Position numbers and translations under genes: made by a program. Under the pieces are notes generated by a model that was not told the origin of the DNA, searched no databases, and worked only from the letters and a program-made list of their open reading frames with translations. From positions 36,688 through 100,687 of the forward strand of contig QANU01006528.1 of the NCBI GenBank assembly GCA_003254905.1: a stretch of 64,000 nt of DNA, written 5' to 3'. This DNA comes from Nissolia schottii (taxonomy: Eukaryota; Streptophyta; Magnoliopsida; Fabales; Fabaceae). Below, in pieces: positions 24,476 to 36,635 of this stretch (positions within the stretch are counted from its first letter, which is position 1; the number at the start of each line of letters is the position of its first letter).

Positions 24476-25156
24476 TAATCATGGCTCTACAAAATTATGT
24501 AAAATTATGTAAATTACAAATTAATTAGACTTATGAGCTATGTTATAAAATTATGATAGCAATTCATTAAGATTGATTTGATGGTCGAGAAAAGAACTCA
24601 AATCACAAAATTCAGATTGATTTTATGCTTATGAGGTCTGCCATATGGAAGCAATTTATTTATTTGTTGTATTGATGCAGAGATATTGGATGAATCATAG
24701 AGATTTATATATGGATTTCATTGATTTAAAAAAGTGGTATGATAGAGTTTTAAAAGAGATGTTATGAAAGGTTATGGAGGGACATTAGATTTTCTATATT
24801 TGAGAAATTAAATATAGAAAAATGATTTTTTCGCCAAAATACACAAACACCCTAAACACCACGATAATGACATTTAGTGTAGATCACATAATACAATAAA
24901 AAAATTCAATCATTGTCTCTCTATCAAATTACTCTCTTTCTCTCTCTTGCTCTCTCTTGCTCTCATTCTGTTCACTCTATTTAAAACATACGAGCATCAA
25001 CATCATAGAAAAATGTATCAACATAATACAGATAACTATCAACATATAGAAATAGGTATCAACATATTATAAAAGGTATCAACGTTATAAAAAAAAAGAA
25101 CGTTGATACCTTTTTTTATAAACGGTGTATTCCTTTATAATATGTTGGGTGATACT

Positions 25157-25673
25157 TGTTACAAACAAACTGGACAATGCTGAGATGTTGCTTGTAACTT
25201 GGATCTTGGATTGATTGTGAGAGCTTAAAGGTGGTGAGCAAGATGATGGACGGGGGTTGATAGCCTTGGACAGAGGTGGAGGTACCTACAAAAGACACTC
25301 TAACACCCAAGCCAGTTTTTGAGTTAATATGAGGTGAATAATAGTTAAATCTTATGAACAAGGTTCATGTATATATACTGTGATAGGTAGTTGAGATTAT
25401 TTCTTTTGAGATACTCTTTAACTGTAACCGTAATCTAGGAAGAACATAATTATGTGGTCCATAATTAAGTGTTAATGACACCAAGTAATGATTATGTTAG
25501 CTATGTGTTTATCAATGGTTACCCGAGTGATAAATGTCTCATTATTACTTAGGTTTCTTGGTGACTAGCTTGGTTGAGTGTTACATTCATAGGTCATCTC
25601 AAGCTTTCTTGTTTGGCTTGATCATCTCATGTGCATGAGATTTGACATTCCTTGTTAGGTTTAAACCGTAACA
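25157..25673 (+). repeat. 5' LTR of the 25-30 kb retrotransposon
   Basis: 517 bases, TG...CA ended. It is alignable by eye throughout with 29329-29854, for example GAGATGTTGC, GAGCTTAAAGGTGGTGA, AATATGAGGTGAATAAT and TGTATATATACTGT. Confidence 0.85.
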
Positions 25674-26639
25674 TAAGCCCTCCGGCCTATATGTGAAGTA
25701 AGTCACATGTCGAGGATAAGAGATAAGTAATTTAGATGTTGGTTTCATTAGGACATTTGATACTCTGAGACTTGTTGCATACTTATTCCTAAATTGAGAT
25801 CAATTTTTATAAATCTAAGTCTCCTCCTCTTCATCATATCTTCTAGAAAATCGTGTGATTGACGTGATAGTTTTTTCAAGCATAATAGGGTTATGAATCC
25901 TATTATGCCTTACTTTTTCTTTGCATAATTACCCTATTACCCTTGTATTTTCATTTCCCACAAAAAGTGAAGTCATTTAACTTCTCCTATACTTCATTTA
26001 TACCACTCTCATAACCATTTCCTCTTCTCCTCTAATTACTCGATTCCTTCTCTTTTCCATCATTTCTTCTTTTATTCTAGGCTTTATTTTTGTAGAGCTT
26101 TCAAGAGTTCATTCTTGCTAATCTCCATGTTCTTTCTTTCTTTTTTCATTTGAGTTTTCATAACCACTTCTGCTTCTTCACTTCAGATATATGTGTTTCT
26201 ATAACTAGAATCCTCGGATGTATATTGGTTTAAATGCTAGGTTGGTTTAGGGATATGCCAAATTTCTAGGTTTATGCATGCATGCATGTATGTATGTATG
26301 AGTGAAGATTTCTAAGTTTCTATTGATTTGCATGATTTATGGGTTTGGCATCTTCGAGATTTGTTTATTGATTGATACGGTTTATGGGTTTTTAATCTTT
26401 GAGATTTATAAAGATACATGTTTCTTTGGTTTGTTTTTGGGTAATGTATTGTTTTTGGTTTTGCTAAGATTGATATATGTATAGGAAACAATTTTTTGCA
26501 AGGCGTGATTTGTGATAGTTAACCTAGAAATTGGGGAAACCATAGGTTTAGATATGTCATACGTTTTCATCTCTCTATTAAATATGTTGGACTCTGTAAC
26601 CTTAGGATTTGGTTCCCCCTTCTTTCTTGTGTTAGGTAT

Positions 26640-27425
26640 ATATGGCAAGACCAATCCCCCTGGACTTTGTCACCTATGTTGTTCTGAAACTGCTAAGAAG
26701 TATAATTGGGTCAAGATGAAGGTGTTGGAGATGAAATCTGACATGGATGACACCTTTGTTAATTGCTTCGACCTATTGGGAGGGGTTAGTAGAAAAAAAG
26801 ATTTTGCTAGTGAATGTATTATGATGTTGGCTTCTGAGAACAAATGAATATGTTTCACATATGAAGATGGAAAAGTGTATTTTCTATATATGTATGAAGC
26901 CTTCTTCAACCTTATTGGATTGAAACTTCCTTTCACTAACTTTGAATTGTCTTCTCTAGAAGTCACTAGTCCTGCTCCTTCACAACTTCATCTAACAGTT
27001 GGGCCTTCATCCTAGCTTTCAAAACCCTATGCGACCATATCAGTGTACCTCCTACCTTGAATATTTTATTTAGCATGTTTCAATTCTACAAATCAATAGA
27101 TGGCTTAGAAGGCTAGATCTATCTCAAATGCCACCCGAACATGGCTTCATTCAAACTGTTCGAGAGCTTTTTCCATGTCTTCAAAATCTGACGGTTTAAG
27201 GTTTATGTCAGAGAATGTGTCAAATCTTACTTCTTCAATATCCATGATGAGCCTATATTTTCCTTCTGCTAGAATAGAAACTATTCTTGTCCTAATCCGA
27301 GTCCTGACATGCTTGAGGGGGAGAAAATCATCACTCAATGTATAGTGGATGTTTTCCACAACACTAAAGATTTAATAATAACCAAAGCTCTTCTTTGGGA
27401 ACCTAAAAAGAAAAAAGGAATACTT
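26640..27425 (+). pseudogene. Broken gag-like coding remnant of the LTR element
   Basis: A reading frame with stops gives EAFFNLIGLKLPFTNFELS then APSQLH and SNATRTWLHSN-type pieces. This resembles the plant retrotransposon gag/'putative plant transposon protein' region (F-x-L-x-L-P-x-x-x-F-x ... A-P-S-Q-L-H). Upstream, 26650-26845 encodes CHLCCSETAKKYNWVKMK, which has no clear match. Downstream, 27514-27723 is a small Lys-rich frame (PEKKRANKRKKVVEAD) that may be the basic tail of the same protein. None is intact. Confidence 0.45.
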
Positions 27426-27758
27426 TGGTGGGAATTCATGATCTTTATACTTTGTATGCTTTTGTTTCTTGCTATCTCGGTTCTGATATATTTGTTTCTT
27501 TCTTGTAGCTGAAATGCAAGGTAAAGTTCTTAGCTTCACCGATATCAAAGCTTTGAAAGCGGCTTCTATTGGTCTTGGCAAGTTACCCAGTTCTTCTATT
27601 GCTCTTGCACCTTCCACTAAGGTGGTTGCGCCCGAGAAGAAGAGAGCAAACAAGAGAAAGAAGGTGGTTGAGGCTGATGTCGTGGACATCACCAAGTCTC
27701 CAAAAGGAAAAAGGCAAGGAAACTAAAAGAAATTTCATTTTTAGTCGATATGTGGAAC

Positions 27759-29114
27759 CATGGTTATCAAACTCGAGAGTTTAGGTAAACTCGTGGAGCC
27801 TCCGTAAACTCGGATCGTAAAATCGTACGAGTTTACCTATTATTAAAAAAATATTAAAAAAATATATCCTTTGTTGCATTAACATTTCATTCATCAAATT
27901 CAAATATATCCCTTATCTATTCCATAATTCAACAACAATGAAACAACCAAACCAATTAACCAAGAGTTATATTCCCTTATCTATTCCCTTAAGAACACAT
28001 TGACATTACACATCACAACCAAACCAATTAACCAAGAGTTTCAATGAAACAAATTAAATACACCCATGAGGCCATGACCCATCCCAATTTTAGCACCTGA
28101 GATTCTTCTCCATTTGGGGGTTTTGATCTCAAAAATAATTCAAACATATTACTAAAAACAGAACTCATAAATTAGAAGCACAAGTTCAATATTTAAGGGG
28201 AAATTTTGATCATTCCTATAATTGAGACATAAACACAAACAGTTTGTGTGCATGTGAGGTTGTCCCTCTCTAAATTGGAATCCCTAGAGAAGATACTTTC
28301 AAATCAAAATCAGCCCAACATGTTCATGATAAATGCAAGAATAAGAGCATAAAATCAGCCAGAGAAGCAGCAGTATAAAATCAACCAATGTAAATATTAA
28401 CCCAATCCAATTCCAATCCATCAACGTAAATCATAAATCATGTATAATGTATTTATATAATAAACTAGAAATCAATCCGTGAAGCAGCAGTGAGGGTGAG
28501 GGGGTGCAAATGCAATCATGTATTCATAAACTAAACAATCATCAATCATGTATTCATAAATCAATCCGTGAAGCACTTGCCCGAGAATTGTTGCGGTGGG
28601 GGGCAGTGGGTGCAAAACGGCGTGGCGCGGAGGGGGGCGAAGTGGCAAACGGCGCCAGTGCGGTGAGGGCAGGAGGAGAACGTGCGTGGAATGGGAGGAG
28701 AAAGCCGAAAGGCACGAAGCAGCAGTGAGGGTGAGGGAGAATGGGAGATTAATGGCCGTGAGGGTGAGGGAAAATGGAGGAAGCAGCAGTGACGGGTCGA
28801 GGTCGAGGAAGCAGCAGCGATGGAAGCCCTAAGTTCAGAGTGCAAACGGCGTCGTTCTCTAGCAAACCGCGCGTGCCCATCAGAAGCGCAAAACGGCGTC
28901 GTTTTGGCCAGGCAAAACGACGTCGTTTTGCAGTTTTGAGGCCCAGACAGCAAACTCGTAAAAACGCCACTGAAATCGCGATTTTGTTCTATTTTGTCCG
29001 ATTTTACCCGATTTTACACAGAAACGAGTTTACACCCGATTTAACACGATTTCACAACCTGAGATCGTAAAATCATACAATTTTACGATTTAAATCTCGA
29101 TTTTAATAACCATG
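27759..29114. mobile_element. DNA transposon (hAT or Mutator-like) nested in the LTR element
   Basis: TGTGGAAC(C) at 27751-27759 and TGTGGAACC at 29115-29123 form an 8-9 bp target duplication. It surrounds ends reading ATGGTTATCAAACTCGAGAG on the left and, in reverse, CATGGTTATTAAAATCGAGA on the right. The TIRs are short and the core has no transposase. An AT-rich half is followed by a GC-rich segment (about 28560-28950) with ACGACGTCGTTTTG palindromes. The 8 vs 9 bp ambiguity (shared C) leaves hAT and Mutator both possible. Frames in the GC-rich half overlap on both strands and show no domain. Confidence 0.75.
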
Positions 29115-29328
29115 TGTGGAACCTTCCCACATAGTCAAGTCTCTATTCTCTAATCGGGACAAGGCTTATCTTAAGCATAAATATCGGTCTAACATGTTAC
29201 TTGTCAGAATCTGATCTAGCCTATGAAGTACCTCATCTTACAACAACTCTTTGATGATGCTGCAACACTTGAAGATCGCTTAGGCTAACTGCCGCTGGAA
29301 GCTTACTCTTCAAACAAAAGTATGAGAA

Positions 29329-29854
29329 TGTTACAGACAAATTGGACAATGTTGAGATGTTGCCTATAACTCGGATCTCGGATTGGTTCCAAGAGCTTAA
29401 AGGTGGTGAACATGATGATGGATAGTGGTTGACATCCTTGGACGATGGTGGAAGTACCTGCAAAAGACACCCCGACGCCCACGTTAGTTTTTTAGTCAAT
29501 ATGAGGTGAATAATACTTGGATCTTATGTACCTGAGCATGAACAAGGTTTATGTATATATACTGTTAGGGGTAGTTGAGATTTTGTCCATTGAGATACTC
29601 TATTAACAATAATTGTTATCCAGGCAGAACATAATTATGTGGTCCATGATTACGTGTTTATGAAGCCAAGTAATAATTATGCTAGTTATGTGTTTATCAA
29701 TGGTTACCCAAGTGATAAATGTCTCATTATTGCTTAGGTTTCCTGGGGACTAGGTTGAGCATTACATTCTTAGGTCATCTCGGGCTTTCTTGTCTGGCTT
29801 GATCATCTCGAGTGCACGAGATCAAACGTTCCTTGTTAGGTTTAGATTGTAATA
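29329..29854 (+). repeat. 3' LTR of the 25-30 kb retrotransposon
   Basis: 526 bases starting TGTTACAGAC and ending GTAATA, immediately followed by the ATACT target duplication. Partner of 25157-25673. Confidence 0.85.
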
Positions 29855-30555
29855 ATACTTATGTCTATTACGTTGATATCTGGAGAGTGAATATGTTGAT
29901 AACTATCTTCATTATGTTGATACCTATGCCTATTATGTTGTTTATTTCTATTATGTTGATACCCACGAAGTGAATGAACTTGACGCTGGAGAGAGAGAAT
30001 GAGAGTAGAGGAGAAAGAAAAAGATATCAAGTTGATACCTTTATAATATGTTGATACCTATTTCTATTACATTGATACTTATTGCTATTATGTTGATCCC
30101 ATCGTGGCGTGTAAGCTTCACACAAGAGTGAAAGAGTGAGAACAAAGGATAGAGAGTTTGTTCTTATAGAGAGTCAATATGATGTGATGGAGAGTGTGTG
30201 ATTTGATGGAGAGAATGTGTTCAGAAGACTGAGAAAGAATTACATTATATCTTTCTTAACATGCGTTGATACCAAGTGCACGAGTATTGATACCGTCCGC
30301 GTAAGAGATATTACTCATTATACCAAATACAACAATTTTGTCTTTTTCATCCACTATATACAGTGTACATACTGTCTTTGGGCACATTTGGTGTCCGAAT
30401 AACATTGTCATTAAAGATATGTATAATGGGGTTACTATTAGTGTGATAACAAGGTGGAGTAACAAAGGATTTCCCATAACAGTAGGATTGCAATCAACTA
30501 TGAGTGTCTATTGTTTACCCTAGTCTTTGATGTGCTTATTGAACATATCTAAGAG

Positions 30556-30710
30556 TCACTAACTGAGGTTTCGTCTAGCAGTAAAGGATTAGTCCACGAC
30601 AACATGATAAACCACAGTTCAAATCTCAGTTGAGAGAGTCGCCCACAATTATGTGCCCCGCAATACTCAAACAAGATTGCCTCTAGGGGAGGAGACTTGG
30701 GGGAAAAAAA
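30556..30710 (+). mobile_element. tRNA-derived SINE inserted in the LINE
   Basis: Flanked by ACATATCTAAGAG (30543-30555) and ACATATTCAAGAG (30711-30723), a 13-bp duplication with two mismatches. It ends in GGGGGAAAAAAAA, as expected of an A-tailed SINE. Internal TAGCAGTAAAGG and AGTTCAAATCTC resemble RNA polymerase III A and B boxes at suitable spacing. Removing it restores the LINE frame from FDVLIEHI to CMVFADD, which independently supports insertion. Confidence 0.7.
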
Positions 30711-31069
30711 ACATATTCAAGAGTTGATGCCATAGTGCATGGTTTTTGCAGATGATATAATACTAGTAGAAGAGTCCAGAGAAAAAGCTAAATGTGAAGG
30801 CAGAACGAGGAGAAAACTTCATGAGTACATGATTTTCATATAAATATAAGTGAGACACTATATGGAATGCAAGTTTAGCAAGTGCAAGAAGTCACATGAT
30901 TCAAGTATCTTGAATCTATTATCTAAAATGACGGGGAGATAAAGGGAAATGTTAACTGTATAGTTCAAGTTGGGATAAAATGGAAGAGTACCGCATGTGT
31001 TTTATGTGATAAAAGAGTACCAATTTTAAGGAAAAAATTTACCAAACAGTTTTAAGAGTACTAAAAAAG

Positions 31070-31070
<1 letters not shown>

Positions 31071-31111
<41 letters not shown>

Positions 31112-31118
31112 ATATATN
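31071..31118. repeat. (TA)n tract ending in an undetermined base
   Basis: About 20 TA units interrupted by ACATG, with a single 'n' at 31118. The 'n' may be an ambiguous base or a collapsed gap at a repeat that is hard to sequence. Confidence 0.9.
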
Positions 31119-31151
31119 AAGGTTGGGGTAGTACATATTGTGGAAAGAGTT

Positions 31152-31247
31152 GTGTCAACTCACATTTCATCCACTATTGGACGAGATTCTAATAAAACAT
31201 ACACCTTAATAAGATCTCATCCAATGGTAAATAATGTGAGTTGACAC
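31152..31247. mobile_element. Small hairpin MITE
   Basis: GTGTCAACTCACATT at 31152-31166 and its perfect 15-bp reverse complement at 31233-31247 bracket about 66 bases. The inner arms (GGACGAGAT versus ATCTCATCC) also pair. This is the form of a very short foldback element. No target duplication was resolved. Confidence 0.65.
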
Positions 31248-31534
31248 GGCGACCAATGTAAAATAAGTAAACATAACATTTCTTATTTGAAAATGATGGC
31301 AGAATCTTGCCTTAGTTAATTTTGACATACGAGAAAAAGGGTTGAAGAAGCTTAAATAAAGAGACTAGATTAGATAATTGGTAGTCCAATAATCAAAGAT
31401 AGAAGGCGAAAAAAAAAAAATCATTGATAAAATTATTATAAGAGATCTTGCTGGTTGTTAATAGTTTAAACTAGGATATAGTCTGTAATAAAACACTATA
31501 TATAGATGATCTCACTTAGTGGACGATGCTCAGA

Positions 31535-32903
31535 TATTTTGTTGTTGCAGCTCTTTTGTTGAAGTTCTTTGTCCAACAAGATACTAATATTATATGTAAG
31601 GCTTATCTACTAGATTCAATGTACTGCTAACTCTAGCACAGTTTCAGCATTTAACTATTAAGGAAATAGTCATGATATTAGTATATTATAAAAATTGACA
31701 CTTTAGGTATACCATTCATAAAAATAAATATTATAAAGTAGAAAAATAAATATTACAAAATAGATAAATAAATATTATTAAATACGTACATAAATAAGTA
31801 ATATTAAATATACGTATATTCGTACACACACAAATAATAGAAACAATTATTATCAAACACATAAACAAACAAATATTAGAAACAAGTGTGTCCATGTAAA
31901 CATAAATGTTCGATGACAATGCTTGTTTCTCTATTTTAAAATGTTTATTTTTTTATTTTATAATGTTTATTTATTTTATAAGTGTATACATGGGTTAGTT
32001 TTTGGATGTGCACACAATATTTTTATTAAGGGAATGTGGTTGGCCTCCAATGCGAGACATAGCACCAATCAGCATCAATTAGTAATTTAATTAATTGCCC
32101 TAATCACTACATTTGATTCGTCAACAGTGCATATTTCATATTTGATTGACTTTATTGGGAGCAGGATGTTGCGCACATCTGTTATTCCAACCATTATGCA
32201 ATCCTGTGATTGGCAGTGTACGCATTTGTTTGGCTAATATAGCCTTTATAAATTGGGCACTGACTGGAGAGTTCCTAAGCTCAGGTATAAACAAAAACTA
32301 TCACATGGTGAGCTTGTCTTTTAGAGACAGGAGGTGCAAGCCCAGAGGATTTTCTATATAAAGAAAGCCTTAAATAATAATATCTGTACATTTTAAAATG
32401 GGAGGAATAGAGTAGATCTTCAAGACTTCCCCTTCCTTTCTAAAAAAAGCCAATCGCAAGCATATTGCTATATAAAACTGTTATAATCGCATCCACCTTC
32501 TTGAAAATGTAAACCAATAATAATATATAATGCTTTTCTGTTATGGGAATCAACAGCTTAGAAAAATTATCACCTAAGCGATAATTATTAAAAATTGACT
32601 CTGTATTCAATTTTTTTTCTTTAGAAGTTTTTTAATTTGATTTCAATCCAACTTTGAAAATTCAATTTTAATCTATGTCGTTTGAGAAACTTTTATTATG
32701 TGGTGATGAGACTAATAAAACTTTATGTAATTCGCTCTATGACTCATGAATCTTCCGTGGCTCATGAATAGTTCTTTCGTGGCAAGTCTTAGTGACATGT
32801 CACACATATGAATAGCACATAACCCTAGTTCTTTTTCCCACCCATTTAAGCCACGTTCCAAATCTGCACAAAGAAAAATAATGCTCTTATACTCAATGAG
32901 TAA

Positions 32904-32939
<36 letters not shown>

Positions 32940-33885
32940 TGTTTCTCACTCATATTCTCTAGTGCTTAAATGCATGTGATTCTCCTAATTAATATTTAAA
33001 CCGTAATTCATTACATTATATTAGACTAATCTTTTTATGGTTAGACCAAACCTCAGTTAATAGGATAAATTAATGTTTGTTTCACAATACAATTTTTTAC
33101 CATTGATTTTTTTCTCTCTTCATTGTTTTATTTTCTTCCAAGAATAATCAATAATTCTTACTATGTGAGGTATGAAATAATTTTCTTCATGAAAAATATG
33201 ACTCCCCCACTGGTCCTCTATTTGTTATAATGGAATACCTAGAGCTACAGCTGCATAGAATATAGAATGAACCCTCCTCCCCCGCAAAGCCCAAAAACTC
33301 CTTCACTTATATAGAAACCCAAAAATCTTGCCTTATTTGAAAATGATGGCAGAATCTTATTTAAGTAAACATAACATTTCTTATTTAAAAATGATGGCAG
33401 AATCTTACCTTAATTAATTTTGACATGTGAGAAAAAAATTGTAATTTTAGGATGAGTGGCTACCAAAATTAAATCAAATCAAATACAGAAACATAAATAC
33501 TAAAAAATTCTTTAATTTAACAGAAAAATAAAAAACAAGTAAAAAAATAAAGTAATATCAAGTTTGAGAATACCTGCAAAGCCTAAGACACAAACAATAA
33601 TGCGTCATAATCCAACACCACCATTTCCCATTTCAGAAAATCTCTCTAGTAGCCATCACTTACGGTTAGAGAAATATTATTGAAGCAACGCACAACTCAA
33701 TTAGTTGAAGCCACGCCAACTTGCTTTTAATCTTTTAAGAAGAAAAAAAAATGAAACATAAGGAAAACTGAAACTAAGAAAAGAATGCCAATAATAATAA
33801 AAAATGATGAAATGAAAGAGAAAAGGAAATAAGAACAAACACTTGGCAGACAAAGTTGAATAACACATTTGGATATTAATTTTTT
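31535..33885. other. AT-rich intergenic spacer with LINE scraps
   Basis: No gene is supported. A short LINE-end scrap recurs near 33340-33435 (GAAAATGATGGCAGAATCTT, also at 31290). A TA tract lies at 32910-32936. The 71-codon frame at 32146-32361 has no recognisable domain or codon bias, and I do not call it. Confidence 0.4.
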
Positions 33886-33889
33886 TTTT

Positions 33890-33985
33890 TTAGAAATTAC
33901 ATTAGTTGCAATTAGGTTTAAACTTAGAATCTCATGTATACTACTGAAACTCCTCATCACTAAACCAATCCCAGTGACTTAGATA
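33890..33985 (-). mobile_element. Possible tRNA-derived SINE fragment
   Basis: In reverse, GGTTTAGTGATGAGGAGTTT is followed about 30 bases later by AAGTTTAAACCTAAT. This resembles degenerate pol III A and B boxes in the layout of plant tRNA SINEs. No A-tail or target duplication was confirmed. Confidence 0.35.
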
Positions 33986-34334
33986 TTATTTTGTTTCATA
34001 CATTACATCACTGCAAAAAAATCAAAATTTAACCCAAAAAAAATGGCATAAATCAGTTTATTAATCTTACACTATCAAGTTCACCACTCACTTCACGATT
34101 TTCCATTATTTCACTTATTTGAAGAGCTTCTTCTCTGCATATATATCATTATTTTTCCTTCATAAAATTCACAAATAACTTTAAAAAAAAAGAAAAGAGG
34201 ACAAAATAAAATCCAAAAAAAAATTATTAGCAAAAAGGAGTCAAAATCATGCACCTATAAGTTTTGCCAATCATTTTTTTAAGCAACTTTGAAGTAATTG
34301 AGGGGTGTGAGAATTTTAGCAATAGGTTACAGAA

Positions 34335-34371
<37 letters not shown>

Positions 34372-35162
34372 GTAATTGTAAGAACTTATTGGTATAAAAA
34401 AACTATAACTTTCTTCTTCTTTTTTTCATAGTTTGCACTCAAAGCTTTTTACTCTTCTTCAATCATTTCAATTTCACCTGAGAAAGTATCAACAGAAAAA
34501 TAACAGACAATGAAAAAAAATTTTGATCCATCACTGTTCGGCTACGGTGAACGAGAGACAACATACAATGGTAGTATTGATGAAGGGGCGACAGGTGTTG
34601 ATGAGAATGAGAAAGGAGAACACAGAAGCAAAAAGAAAGTATTAGAATCATAGGACATGATACTTGGGGACTCAGAAATATTTATAGGACATGATACTAC
34701 AATATTTTAATCCCGTAGAATGACATTATCACAATTAGAATGACGTACAAAATAGAATCAATTAGAATCACGCACTACAATATATTTTGCAGTTAGCTGT
34801 GAATTATTTATCATCACATAATCATAAATAAAAAAATAGAATTAAAAATAGGATCATATTAAAAATAGAATTACATTAAAAAAAATCATGTACAAAATAA
34901 AGTTCATTAGAATCACATAATCACAAATAGAATAAAAAATAGAATACAATAAAAATATATAATTAATGAAAAATCGAGATTAAAATTGAGAGTCTGGCAC
35001 ATGTGCAATGCATGCTTGATAGGGTGTCACGTGGGTAGGGTAGGGTTTTGAGTTTTATAACAATGATATACTATTTAGGTAACTATTGTATTGAGGAAAC
35101 TCTAATTAAAATAAGTTAATAAAAAATATAAATAATTATATTAAATAGTTAATTGTCAATAC

Positions 35163-35199
<37 letters not shown>

Positions 35200-36635
35200 T
35201 TCTAAATTATTATTATTATTATTTCTTTAATTTTTGTTTAAATAGTGAGGTTTTGCTACCTAGTATGTTGTGCCACATGACATGTGAAAGGAAATTGGAG
35301 TTGAGATATTAGTAATGATAATGATAATGATGTGTATACCATAGGCTTGATTTTCTTCTAAGCATCACGGATCGCCAATTAGACATGACATGCATCAAGA
35401 GGTATTTTAAAGGTTGTAACGAGGCCAAGGTCAAGGTGGGACATTATATGGCCAGTGAGATAATGCCTAAGACTTAGTAGAATCAGTGACATATGTGCTA
35501 ATCGACAGAGCAAGGACCTTGATCTCTACTAGCTCCTCTTTATCCGTCCATAACCCAGTGACAAATTCCCTCAAACACTTTATTCACTTTTTTTTTTACT
35601 TTCTTTTTCAATATTTTTTTCTTTCTTTTTTTTTCTTTTCAACTCTTTTCCAATATTCCTGGGAAAATTGTCACCACTTGTCCACTAGCTTAGGGGATAA
35701 TTTTTGTCAGTGCACCTAATTGGTTGTTTTATTGATTTGTTGCCTCATAAAAGTTTTGTTTACGGGCAAAATTTATTAATTTTTCAACCAATCAAAACAT
35801 TTGTAATCTCTCTCCCCTACTTTCAGTGTTACATGTCCTCATACAACCCCACACTTGTTCCTTAGCACATATGGAAAAATTTACCACAATTCTCCTAAGC
35901 CCTAAAGCTAGGTGTATCATGGTTTTTCTTAGTTATTGGCTTGTATTGTGCTAACAAATCGACAAAAAGGCTAATAGGCTCAATTGAGCTTGCAAGGGTC
36001 AAACATTTTAGGTAGGCCAATATGGATATGTAAGTTAAGAGCACAAGGAATGCCTCAATCATGTCACATGTCATACATAATAGTGAAAGTGCAATACAGA
36101 GAATCAGACAAGTTCTAGACTTGAACTCTAGTGAGTGTGCACACATCAAAGAAAGGAATGGCATGTAATGATGCCATCCTATTAAAGGCTCAAAATCTCA
36201 CTAGGTAATTTCATCCAATTAATCAAAACATGCCAAGATATATTAAATGCTCAACCAAACACAATGCCTATATTCTCAGCAAAATAAGCAATTTGCAATT
36301 CACATTTCATGGTCGAGTCCAAGGGCCGACCCACGAGTCCACGCCAAGTAGAGTCCTAGGGTCGACCCCTCGCCATCCCAGCAATTGGATGGTTCTTCCT
36401 ATCGTTGTCAATGTAAGTATGACATCGTGAATTTGTGGTTAGCTGCCACTCAGGTTAAGCACTGTCTGGTCGTCAACGATACGGAAACAGAAGCAAGTTG
36501 TAGTTAGATGGCCACAACTACAAGTGGTAGAAGCACTGATGTAGCAAGAAGGACGCAGCCACAGGGCGCGTAAGAGAACTCCAGATCCCCCTTATGCATG
36601 AGATGTATGCATGAAACAACATCGTGAGACTGCCC
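33986..36635. other. AT-rich intergenic spacer, no gene
   Basis: It contains TA tracts at about 34339-34368 and 35169-35196, an AAATAGAAT-type repeat region at 34690-34950 and a pyrimidine-rich run at 35580-35645. Short frames on either strand have no domain. From about 36300 the sequence becomes LTR-like. Confidence 0.4.

Larger units (their letters stand above)
25157..29854 (+). mobile_element. LTR retrotransposon with 5-bp target duplication ATACT
   Basis: Two direct repeats, 25157-25673 and 29329-29854, start TGTTACA and end GTAACA or GTAATA. They are flanked outside by ATACT at 25152-25156 and ATACT at 29855-29859, a perfect 5-bp duplication. Rejoining the flanks restores a continuous arm of the surrounding TIR element. 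The interior is only about 2.3 kb once the 27759-29114 insertion is removed and shows gag-like debris but no protease, RT or integrase, so it was probably non-autonomous. LTR divergence and the CA-to-TA change at the 3' terminus suggest an old insertion. No clear tRNA-complementary primer site was recognised after 25673. Confidence 0.85.
24835..30380. mobile_element. TIR element with TATCAACAT subrepeats, inserted in the LINE
   Basis: The left arm (about 24990-25110) has repeated TATCAACATA words, including AGAAATAGGTATCAACATAT. The right arm (about 29860-30110) has the same words in reverse orientation (ATATGTTGATACCTATTTCT at about 30046). Both arms continue into CTCTCTC/GAGAGAG-rich sequence. 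Without its passenger the element is roughly 0.9 kb. Outer ends are approximate because no target duplication was seen. It separates two halves of one LINE reverse transcriptase, which supports insertion there. Confidence 0.55.
24650..31530 (+). mobile_element. L1-type LINE broken apart by later insertions
   Basis: Four collinear plus-strand pieces belong to one ORF2. First, 24650-24795 has DLYMDFIDLKKWYDRV, the reverse transcriptase FxDxxKAYD block. Second, about 30390-30543 has IKDMYNGVTISV and FPITVGLQ. Third, about 30724-31060 has CMVFADDIILVEESREKAK, the catalytic ADD box, then YMECKFSKCK. Fourth, about 31300-31530 has the terminal MAES..., RDL and NTI pieces. The gaps are filled by a TIR element with nested passengers (about 24800-30390), a SINE (30556-30710) and a TA tract plus MITE (31071-31250). 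Frameshifts and stops show it is dead. Confidence 0.7.

Noticed and set aside
28504-29070. Arg-rich frames in the GC-rich core of the 27.8-29.1 kb element
   Set aside because: They overlap on both strands and are explained by composition. The target duplication shows the region is part of an inserted element.
32146-32361. 71-codon frame with a hydrophobic N-terminal half
   Set aside because: No recognised domain, no splice context, and an AT-rich repeat neighbourhood.
36230-36430. 66-codon frame upstream of LTR copy A
   Set aside because: LTR-like sequence with no protein domain, in a region with repeats shared with 12.7 kb.
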